A stretch of 64,000 nucleotides of DNA from Microbulbifer variabilis. Its GTDB lineage: Bacteria > Pseudomonadota > Gammaproteobacteria > Pseudomonadales > Cellvibrionaceae. The stretch lies in the NCBI RefSeq assembly GCF_020524905.1, contig NZ_JAIVKI010000013.1, positions 62,001 through 126,000 of the forward strand, in the 5' to 3' direction. How positions within the stretch are numbered: position 1 is the stretch's first letter; every line of letters begins with the position of its first letter. Below are positions 7,910 through 19,900 of this stretch, piece after piece. The notes beneath the pieces are model-generated. The model was not told where the DNA came from, did not search any database, and saw only the letters and a program-made list of their open reading frames with translations. The translations under genes and the position numbers were made by a program.

Positions 7910-10900
7910 TACTGCCACCCTCCTTTGCTGGGCGGCGCACCACGCCGCCAGAATACTTCCGTTTCAATAGTCAATTCGTAGTCGCCATAACTACGCGCCC
8001 ACTGGTCGGCAATTTCAGTCTTGATCGCTTGCAAACGCTCTTCCACCAAATCCGGGTCTTCATTTTCCGCGAGATAAGACAGGCGCAACACCGAAGGTGC
8101 CTCACTGAGTTTTTCCAGCAACAGTTCAATACGGGACTGCCACTGGGGACGCATCTCGGTAGTTGTCGGTTCAAAGACCGCCTCAGCCATATCCAGTCGC
8201 ACCACCCGGTGCAAGCTGGCACCGAAGTTAAACTTCACCATCTTGCCTCGGGTCGCGCGCACTACACGCGGGTTTTCCGTGGTGAGACGATAGCCGCTGG
8301 GCAGACTGCGGTCGTCGAGCTTGAGCACAAAATTGGAACCGCGATCAGGATTCGGTACCACAGCACAGGTGATATGGAATCGACCGTGAGCATCGGTAGT
8401 AGCATTGAGGCCAGTTGCACTCACCACTCGCGCACCAGGCAGGCCGCCTTCACCGGCATCTTGATAGCCATTCATGTTTTTATCGTCGAAGACCTTGCCG
8501 ATCACATCGGTACAGTCGAAGGTGGGGTCTGGCACCACGCGTACCGTTGCTGAGGCCTCACCAGAGACTGCTTGTCCGGAAAGCTGGTTGAACATAGCCG
8601 CGCGGTTCACGTACTTGCCCTCACCCACACCGGAACCCACGACCAGCAGCAGTTTTAGCTCGCGGGTCTGATCGGCTTCCACACGCAGGTCGGACCAGAT
8701 CAATTGCAAACCTTTTGTCTCCGGCTCTACCGGTTCGCCGTCGAGGCGCGCCGAGCCGGCCACGTATTTGAAGCCAGCGGGGAAGAAATCCACCAGCTGC
8801 AAATCTGTGAGCGGTACCGGCAAGCTGTTGCCAAAGGTAATGGTGTAAGGCACCAGCTGGCTGCGAGTCACATTCAGCATGGCCGCAGTTTTGGTAATGG
8901 AAAGGGCACCCTCCAGGTTCGGGTCCATGGGAATATGGTTGTTGAACAACTGGCTGTCCCCTGGAATCTGCTGGTCATCCAGAGAGAGGCGCAAGTAGTA
9001 ATTGGTTAACGCATCGCGCGCTTCGATATCCAGCGGCGGATGTGCCGGGGACAGCTGCACTTCACAGTGCTCTGCGGTTCCCGGCACCATGTCGGCATTA
9101 CTGCCGAGGCAGGCACCCACATCAAAGCCCGCAGTTTCCTCATTGGTTTGCGCAGGGATAATCAGAGATTCACCGCCGACAAATCCATCATCGGCGATAT
9201 CCACCTTAATCAGATAATCGACATTGGCCGGACAAGACGCATCGTCGAAATTAATATCGAACTTGTAGTAGCCACCGGCACGGGTCACCTGGCCCTGTTG
9301 TTTTTCATCTTCGAAACAGCGATCCGGCAGCTCCTGGCCAGAGCTGGCACGCAGCATGGTCAGAACAGCACCGGTGATGGGTTCACGCAATACCGAGTTG
9401 TACACCACACCATTTGGTGTCAGCGGCAGATTCAGATCTTGCGGGTTAGCTCCAGAGGCTACGAAGATCTCGCTGATCCGCTGCGGCCCGTTGGTGAAGC
9501 CAGAAGCCGGATTGCCCAAGGAAGCACTATTTTCACCGGCATCCGGTGCGGTGTAGCGCATCTCATAACTAGCACCACCGGTGCCATTGGGCATCAGTCC
9601 CTGGAATTGGAAGTAGCCTTTATCATCGGTCTGGATGGTCTCCAGCAGTGCACCGTTAAAATACAGATCTACAGCCCAGTTCAATAGCAGGCGCTCATCC
9701 GTATCGGCTTGGTTATTGAAATTCACATCGTGCCACAGGTAACCGGCCAGATTAGCGATGCCCGGTGTGCCGCCCACATCAATGGAAACACTGGCCTGCT
9801 GGCTGGAGGACGGAGCGCCCCACTGTACTTCGGCAGTGTTCACTACCGTATGGCCAATGGCCAGTGACTCGGCGAGCTTGGCCTGGAAGCGCAGCGTTAC
9901 CGCGGCCCCCGGAGCCAGATCCCCATAGTGCGCGGAGTAATCCGCTCTGATTTCACTGCCATTTACCGCAATGCCCTGGGTGCGACCATTGAGCAGGGCC
10001 GAACTGCCCACATAACTGAGGGCACCACCGGCAGTGGCCAGATCATCGATGATCAACACATCGGCTGCCGGCACCGCACCGATATTTTGCACCGTAATCA
10101 GGTACTCCAATTGCGCGCCCGCTTCGGCGGCGCCGCCACCGACAACCGCAACTTCCTTCACGATTGACAGCAACTGCGCATCCCCAACCACCACCTGCGT
10201 GGGCTGGGCACCATTCGCCGGGTTGCCATCGGCATCGGTCAAGGTCAGCGGTAATTCATCGGCAGAGACACTGCCCTGGTTACTGATGACCGTGCCCCGC
10301 GGAGTCGACGCGTCCACCACAACATCAAAGGTAACTGTTGCGGTGCGCGCAGAGCTGATCACACCTTTGTCTACCGCAAGTAACGGTGGTGTCAGATCGC
10401 TGGAGGAAATGGCCAAACCATTGGTCAATGGCGAGCTGCCATCGGCCAGGTCCGCCAACGCAGTCCCATTTAGCTGGGTGCTACCAGCCACGTAAGTGGT
10501 GTTTGCCGGCACCTGGTCAGTAAGTGCTACCTGTGTAGCATCAACCCCGCCAACATTGCTGATAGCGATGGTGTAACGCAGTACATCACCAGGATCGACC
10601 AGGCCTGCGGAAGTGTTATCCACGGCGATCGCCACGGTTTTATGGGCATTCAACAGCGGTACATCACCAACGATATCAATGGTGGGGTCATTAACTGCCG
10701 GAGTAGCGGGATCATCCGAGGGCGCCTCCGCCATTGGGCCGCTACCGGCACCATCGGCATTGACAAAGCCTTGGTTGGAAATCACCGTGCCGTCTTTGAC
10801 GTTATTAATGGTCACTTCAAAAGTGACTTCCAGCCCTGCGGCACCAGCACCGACAAAACCAGCGGCTTCACCGGCGCTGTTAATCTCCATGCCTGCCACT

Positions 10901-13900
10901 AGGGGCGAAGCGCCAGCCACATCGGCAATGGCCGTACCGTTCAAAGTGGTAGAACTGGCAACGTAAGTGGTATTGGCTGGCAACTGGTCACGCAGGGTAG
11001 CGTTGACGATATTTTCGTTACCGGTGTTTTCCACACGCAGGGTGTAGCGCAAAGTATCCCCAACCATCAACAGATCGGCATCACCGCTTCTATCAACAGA
11101 GGTTTTCTGTACTAACAGCACCGGCTCGGATTCGATCACTATCTGAGTGGGATCTTCATCGCCACTCACATCGGTATCATCGACACCGTTGATATTGGGA
11201 TCGTCACTGTTTTGCAGCAGTTGTCCAGGCAGCTGCGCCTGGGCCTGATTCATTACTGGTGTACCGCTGTCAATCACATCGGTCAACGTGACCTCGTACA
11301 CCAACTGAATAGAGTCACCGGCATTGCCATTGGCTGCCAGATCCAGGTTTTTCACCTGCAGCAGGCCACTGCTGTGGGTACCGCCAGTGGTATTGGTGCC
11401 GCTGCTATCACTACCCGCCGGCGCGGATACCAATTGTAGGGAACCCGATTTGAACATCGGCAAGTTGTTGAGGCGGCCAAGATCATCAGTAATTTCTATT
11501 CCGCTGACATCCACACCGCTGACATTTTCCAGGGTGAGGGTATAGCGCAATACCTCTGCAGGACTGGCTGCGTTCGCTGGGTTTTGCCCACGGCTGACAT
11601 TTTCCACCGTCTTGTAGAAAGTCACCTTGGGTACCGAGGCGCTCACGCTGAACGCGTCCTCGTGATCAAGAACCCCAGGAGTGCCGTCGGTAGGCGCCGG
11701 GCGGGTGTACTGGCGTGCTTCGGGCGCAGTGCTATCCCAACTGTGCCACAGCGTTACCCCGGCAACATTGGTCAGCGCATCGCCATCGCGGGTATCCGCA
11801 TCCAGGGTGGCGTCGTAGCTCAGCAGCAGATGGTGATCCGCAGCCAACATTGCCCCAGCGCCAATCGAGGTGAGGGTGAGCGTACAGCTGGCAGCATCAA
11901 AGGCCGCATTAAAATCGGTGCCTTCGCTCAGAGTGGCAACCGCTGTACCGGCAGCGTCTGTAATTTGCGCAGCAAAATTATTTGGTGCAATTTCACACAT
12001 ACCACCGGGATTATTGTCCGGCAGAATATCGGTCACACTGATATCCCAAGCCGGGCCGGTGCCGATATTGTGTAAGTCCAATGTAAAGGTACCGGGCAAA
12101 CCAGACTGCACACTGGCGGGGCCGGTTTTTGTCAGGGTAATCGCCGTGGGTTCTACCACCTGCATATCCAAAGTGGTATTACCAGCACCCGCGCCCTGCC
12201 CCAACGCCGGATTGTCGTTGCCGTAGTTGTAGCTGTAACTGGCGCTGTTGCTAAACAGGAAGCCATCCACATTGGGCGGATTGCTGTCGCGCAGGCGCAG
12301 AGTGATATCAAGCACCACCTGCTCACCAGCCGGTATGTCGATGCCACTGGTGCTATCGGCAATCACCAGCGCGGAGGCGGAACCGGTATTTTGCGGGGTA
12401 AATGCATTTTTACCGGAAACCTTGGCCGCACCAATAAATTCCAGATCCGCGGCAGAAGAGCTCAGGTCGATCAGCACGCTCACATCGTGCAGAGCTGCCG
12501 GCTGTGGCGTTTGCGGAATGGTAATACGGTAATTGAATGGCTCGCCTATCGAGGCCGTGGGCTGAGTATTTTCAATTAACAGCGGCGCGGCATTGGGGGT
12601 ATTAAACTGCACGCCCACTGGAGCTGTGGGGCCGTAGTCTTCGCGCATATCCAAAGCAACCGCAGTGGCTCCCTGGGAAGGCAAATTATCGCCATCCAGT
12701 GAATAATAGGTTTCCACAGTGGCCGCATTTTGCAGATTGAGGCCTGCGCCTAAGTTGGCATCGGCCTGTACGCGATACACCATCTGCAAAGTCTGACCCG
12801 GATTAATGGCATAACCCGTTCCCGCAGAGAAATCCCAAACCGCAACACCGGTGCTGTTATCGAACGCCGGGGCAATTGCGCCGGCCGCAGCACCATTCAC
12901 ATTGATCGACTGTACACTGATGCCACCCTGGCGCAGGCCGTGGGGAATCAAATCTTTAAAGACTGGGTCGTAGGCCGGTGCTGAGCCATTATTGGTAATG
13001 GTAATGGTGTAATCGACCGTGTCACCGGCGGACAGAGTAGTACCACCCGCGGGCGTCGCGCTGATCGCTACTGCCAGGTCCGGCTGTAGTAGATCCAGGG
13101 TTTCGCTGTCATTGCGGGCCTCTGTACCGGTGGCCGCATCGAAGCTAAACACCGCATTATTGGTGAGCACCGTATTATTGGCAGGCCATGGATGTACATC
13201 GCGGTTTAGTACCCGCGCACGATAGCGCAGCACAAATTCATCATTGGCTGCATTGTTATCGCCGAGATTGCGCAGATCAGCAATATTCCAACTTAAAGTT
13301 GTTGGGCCCATCGCGGGGTCACCAGCCTGTACCGGCTCGGCAATATCGTTGTGGGCGAAAGGCGCCACAGCCGCGAAGGGTGCGTTGTTGTCGGCATTAA
13401 CCGATACCGTGCCGACAAACACCATGCCCTGTGGCAGGGTATCGACAATCTGTGCGTTTGGCGCTGAGCCTTCGGGCAATGCCAGGCGCAGCTCGTATTC
13501 CACCAGATCACCGATACGCAACTGGGCATTGCCACTACCGTAACTGTCGTCGACACGGGTTTTACTCAGGGTACTGTCATTGGCGGCAGTCAGCTGTGCA
13601 GCGATATTTTCCAGCACATAATCATTTAAACCGCCGACACCATCAGCACCATTTCGCTCGTAGGGACTGCTGTTGTCTTCATCCAGGCTGGTCCACTCGA
13701 TACGGGCATTGGCAGAAAGCGACGCGGCCGCCAATACTTCATCTAAAACCAATGCATCGAATACCAGCAGGCTGTTATTACCCGCGGCGATGTCTAGATC
13801 ACTGTTGGCACGGTTCCAAACTAGGCTTTGTGCATTATTGACCCCATCACCAGTTACGGTGGGATCAGCCTGGGCAGCACCGGCAAAGGAGACACTGCCC

Positions 13901-16900
13901 GGTACAAATTGCAGGCCGAGAGAAAGCTGCTCACTGATTGCCAAATCAAATGCGGCAGAATTTTCTGTATTGCCCGCAGCGCTGAGATCCAGAGTGAAGC
14001 GCAGAATATCGCCCGCATCCGGGTCATTGCCGGGGCTGGTCTGGTTGGCTACGGCATTGGTTGCGGATAAATCCGGCTCTACAATCGTGAGCGCCGGCGC
14101 AGCGCCAATACCGCCTGCCTGAGCCGCACCACCTTTGGTGGCGGCAAAGGTATAGCTGGCCTCATTGGCAAAACTGTGCCCCGCCTGTGCGGTTGCGTTA
14201 TTGGCAACACGCACACGCACTTCAAAAATCGCCACATCACCAGCCGGAATCATATCCACGGCCAGGGCGATATTGTTATTGTTGGTGTTATCAGTAAATG
14301 CGCGGCCGTTAATCTCCTGCAACTGCACCAGTGTCAGGCTGGGGTCGAGCACATCGGTAATCACCAAATCGTGAATCGCCGCGGTGGTGGCGCTGCCCGG
14401 TACTTGAATGCGGTACACCACTTCCTCGCCCACTGCCGCTGTGAGGGCAGTAAGCAGGGTTTTCTGTGGCGGCGTTACCGTGGTGGCAACCGTGCCCATC
14501 GGATAAGGGGTTGCCAGGGGAATCGGGGCATACTGCTCACCGTTCTTGCTGGGCAGTGACCAAAATTCATTGGCAGTAAAGGTGTTTACCCAATTTTCAC
14601 CGCCGCCGATATCAGTATAAAAACCAATTTCATAATAAATATCCAAACAAGCGCCGGCTTCGATAGGCACCTGCAGAGTAAAGTGCATATCGTCGCCGCG
14701 ATTTATCGGTGCGGTGTAGCTGTAGTCAGCGCCCTGCGTCAGTACTGTGCCATCCAGAGACACCCGCAAGTTGGCGATGGAATTCTGGTCCATCTGCGTA
14801 GCCAGATCATCGGTCAATGACAGATCATAGGCTGGAGCCAAACCGGTGTTGCAGGCTTGCAGGGTAAACTGCATCACATCATTGGCCGGGTTCACATTCA
14901 TATGGGAACTGGGCCAGTTGGCATCGGTCTTGGTCAGATTCGCGAGGCGCGGCTGCAGCACGGTAATGCTGGCGCTGTCCTGCAATGCGCTGGCGGCACC
15001 GGTGTAATTCAATTGCGCAGTATTGGTTAGAGTGGCGGTGGGTACGGCAATGCCTGCACCGGTTTGCACCTTGGCGGTGTACTCAATCACAAAGTGATTG
15101 GTATTGCCGAAATTACTGCGAACATCCCCCAGGTTCCAAGTTACCGTACCGGTATCGCCGGCAGTGGGCACGGCAATCGCCGCATAGGAGTAATCATTTA
15201 GATTGTCATCGTAGGGGGCGGTGGTATCGCCATTTACGCTGACAATGGAATCAAATTCCAAACCGCTGGGCAGCGTATCGGTTACCGTCACCGCTGGGGT
15301 AGTACCCGCCTGTAGATTCAGGACCAGCTGATAAGTTACCGTATCACCAACACGCAGTGTGCCTACCTGGGTAGCGCTATCGGAATCCGCAATCACAGTC
15401 TTGGAGAGACTGGTGTTATCCACCGTATCGATACTGGCGTTGGCCGGGCCTACACAGTAGTCATCCGGTGCAGAAATACTTGGGCAGCCGGCGCCATCAC
15501 GCTCATAGGCCTGATCATTGATGATGCTGCTATCCAGTGAGGTCCAGTCCAGCATCACACTATTACTAATCGGCGAACCAAAAACCCCATTCACCTGGGT
15601 GCGATAGTTGATCACCAGGGTTTCACCCAACTGCAGATCCAGGCTGTTATCGCCGTTATCGCGACCCCAAATCAACGGTCCGTTCGGTGCCGCCGCCGGT
15701 GTAGCGATAAAGCCAGCCACAGCGCCACCGTTAATCAATGCCGTCGGAGTAAAACGATTATCTAGCTGCAGTTCCGACGGCAGTGTGTCCACCAGATTTA
15801 AATCGTAAGCGGCAGCGGTGGAGCCACCAGCGTGGGCCACGGTAATTTCGTACTCCAATACATCGCCACCCACCGGTAAATTGCCGGGGTTGGTTGCATT
15901 GCTCACGGTTTTACTCACCGTTAACAGGGGCTCTACCACGGTAACCGCGGCAGTTCTGTGATTGAGGTTTTCCCCGGCCCCGGTTTCACCATTGCTATAA
16001 GACAGGGTGGCACCATTGCGACGTGAGTCACCGTCGTTGGTAGCCAAATCATTGGCGATACGGGCGAAATAGGTAATGCGGATCAGTGGTTCAATGGTTC
16101 CGCCTGCAGTGTCATTTTCACTATTCGTATCGACGGTACCGATATCCCAGGTGGCATTGCCAGAAGTATTGTCTGCGGGAAAGCTCTTAAATGCGGCTTC
16201 AGATGGCGCAGCGCCATTGATCGTCTCAATACCAATAAAGTCGTAGCTGATGTCGTAATCGCTATTATGACTCAGGACATAACCTTCCGGGCTGCCCAGT
16301 TGATCAGTAATCGCAACGCTTTGGCTGATACCTTCAGGTAAACGAATCTCCAGTTGGAATTTTTTATGGGCACCGATAGTGGGAACTACCGCCGGCAGCA
16401 AATCGGTTTTACTCATCTGCAGTGGCAAGACTTCTGTCTGGGCACTGGCATTGGTTTCATAATCATTGATAGCGTCACCACCATTGGGCAGTACGCCAAT
16501 ACGCATACCATCGGCGGCACCATCGTTGCCGATGGTCTTGCTGCTATTCAATGAAGTATCTTTGCCCGGCAGGGACTGCCAGCGAGCCTGAATAGTGTTA
16601 TCAAGAATTTCATGGGGCTCCACGCCCTGCTCTACGCGCACATCAAACGTAAAGGATTTAGTGGCACCAACGGCAATACTGTAATCGGCATTGTTGCGAT
16701 TCCAGCTAAAGATCGGTGCATTGGCACCTACGGTAGTGACATCAACATTTTGGGGTGGATCATTACCACCGATATTGCCAACGTAAACCAACTTTGTACC
16801 GGTCAGGTCATCGAGTACCTGCAGATTATAGGCAGCGGCGGTACCGGTATTTTCCGCGGTTACGGTTACTGTGAGAATATCGTCCGCATCGCTATTGGTT

Positions 16901-19900
16901 ACGGCGAAGGATTTGTTGAGCTTTATTTTCGGTTCCAGCACGGTAATTTCGTGGGAATCGAAAGGCACTACGATATTGCCACCGGCCTCATCCACATAAC
17001 TCACCTGCGCGGTGGTGTAGCTACCCCCGTTACCCAGTAAATCGCCATCGTCCGTATTACTGCTATTTTCGATACGTGCGATAAATTCAACTGGGAAATC
17101 AAACAGACTGCCGGTTACCGTTGTGAGTTCCTGGTCACCAAAATCCCACTCCACATAATCGGCAGTACCAGTACTGGTACAGGTTGCGCTAAAAGTACCA
17201 CCGGGAATAAATCCAGCAGCATCATAAGGCGAAGCATTAAGGTTAACCGTTTGCCCTTCAATACACCGCATACCCGCTGGTAATTCATCGCGAATAACAA
17301 AGTTACGCAACTTGGCCGCGGGGATTTTCGCGGTTAATCGGTAGCGAACTTCCTCACCAACAACGGCAGTATCGCTATTGGTGCCACTGGCAGTGCCATT
17401 GGAAAATTCCAGGGCCTTTTTAGGTTCCGCTTTTACCTCAATAATCTGCATACGCGCTTCGGCATCGGCCGTTTTATAGTGGCGTGCACGCCCTGCTGCA
17501 GGAGTACCATCCCCGACACCATCGTTGTCCGCATCACTATCGATCTGTGTGGCAGTCTGGTGGCCAAAGTCACCTTCGAGGCTGTCATAGCGGGCATAGA
17601 AGGTGTTATTGAATAGCTGCAATGGCGCTACGGAGCGATGCGGCTTCACTCGGTAATAAAGGGTTACCGAATCACCGGGATTAATTCGCTCCAATGCCGA
17701 TGAGTGCTCATAGGAGAAGGTAACAATGGCCGGAGTTCCACCATCGCTACAATGGCTAGCTTCAGAGTAATTATTCGCCCCGGCAGTGGTGCCGACCCAT
17801 CCATCGTCACCACTATTCGTTTCCGCTGAACCATCGCCATCGTTATCCAAACCATCGCTGCCCAAGGCCTGAACACACATCTGCCCGGTGGGGTCGAGGG
17901 TATCGGTAACAACCAAATCATAGGCCGGAGCACGGTTTACTCCAACATCTGCCGCGCGGTTAGTCAGGGTCAAGCGGAAAATATAAGTCTGGTCCCGGTG
18001 ACCTTCATTCGTAAAGTCCACGAAATTTGTACAGCTACTGCCTATACCATAGAGGTTTTCGTTACAGACTTTCTTATCGATTTCGATATGGGGCTCAGAG
18101 ACGGTTACGGTTTCCGACCATTCAGTAATATCCGGGAAGCCCGGTACGGTAGTCGGAACTCCGTCGATATTAGTCAAGATCCCGCTGGTATTAAAATTAT
18201 CCACCACAATTGTTTCGGTATCAAACACTGCGGTAAATTTAGCCCGTCCGTAGTCGGTGCTGAGGTTTGCGTGTTGGTTTGGATCGGTATTTTCGGTATC
18301 CACCGGATCATTGAGCAAGCGTGTGGTCATATCCGCAAGGAACCAGCGGTCTCGCAAGGTGATCTTGGAAGTCACCTCCCAGAGAAAATCTGTTTCACTG
18401 AGGGGTATATTCAAACCCCCACTTTCTACGATATCACCGCTGGGAATTACCACACAGTTGGCCTGGGAAGTTGGGTGCGGCAGTGTGACATCGGCACAGT
18501 TAAGCGGAGCATCGTTAATATAGCCCTGACCATCAGGCAGGTCATCGAGCACATCGATATCGCGTACTTCGATAAGAGTAAACCCGGGTGTATCGAAACC
18601 AAACCAGCCACCGGCCTGGATTTCAAAGCGACACTCTTCACCAATCAGAACACTGTCATCAGGAAAAGCCCCCTCTGAAGTCAATTCGTTACACTGATCA
18701 GAGCGATCCTTGATTAAGTTAAAACCCATTACCCGCGCACGCATGCCGTCGAGGGTATAGTTATTGGCAAGTTGTTCCTCAGGTGTTGTTTGACTCAGCT
18801 TAACGGGGTTGGGGAAGTACAGTGGTGCACCATCAGAGAGGGCTATCTCTCCCACCACATCCGCACGGAAAGTAAGGTCATCGTCGGTAGCCGAGTGGTT
18901 TTTTTCCACCTGGAAGACAATGCGCTCAGTTTTACCCGGCTCAATCACTCCTCCCAGGTTGGAGCAACGATAAACGGTCGAAGAGGCAGGAAGAAAGGCT
19001 GGCTGATTCCACAATGGGTGCTTGGGCACAGTACCAGGATTTGGTTTGCCAATTGCAGTACAGGCTCGGTCATTGGACAGCACGCGCATAGCTTCACCAA
19101 AGGTGACATACACATCGTAGTTGTCCGCATCGTGACCACCGTTATTGGTTACATCAACCGTCAGCTCAGAAGTACCGCTATCCCGCACAATATACAGAGG
19201 GTGTACGGTGCTGATATCCAGGTCTTCCGGGTCCGGTGTAACCGACTGCTTTTCAACTTGGGTCGGAGGATTGGTACTGGAGCAAAAGTCTTCGTAATTA
19301 ATCGTTAAGACATTATTTGCCAGCCGAATATTACTATTGGGGTCCTTACCGTTGCCGGCGGTCTCTTCCTCAACATCGAGATCAACCATTTTGTCGTAGA
19401 AGCTCGGCTCCGTGGTAACAATACGGAAACGAATCTGAATTTCGTCCCCCTCCCGCATCATATTGCGCTGGTCTGAATAATTCGGGTGCGTAGTGCTACT
19501 CAGCAGACGAAATTCCGGCTTGTTATTTTGCAATGGGTCAGTGTGCCATTGATTCCAGTTGCTACCCACACGCCATTGCAGGGTATCGGCCTTACCGGGA
19601 TAAGTGGAACTGTAATTCGCCCCATGCCCATCAATGCCGCGGCGTTCACGAATGATTTGTGGCGTATAGGTGGTATCCACAACATATTCATCAGGCAGAT
19701 CACTGACGAACTGAATATCCTTAACCGAGCCGCGGGTCTGGTTATTGATGGTAATAGTTACAAACCCGGCGGAGCCCAAAGGCTGATTCAGGTTGGTACC
19801 GGTAATGACCTGGGTAATATCGAGCGCGTCGGCAACGCGTGCGTATATCCTCTCTGAATCTGAGCCAGGCCCGGACCCTACAGCCGGGGAGGAAATTCCG

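Noticed and set aside
7825-8553. A 242-codon plus-strand frame over the junction of the giant and OmpA genes
   Set aside because: Lies antisense to two certain genes and crosses their coupled junction; composition is that of a shadow frame.
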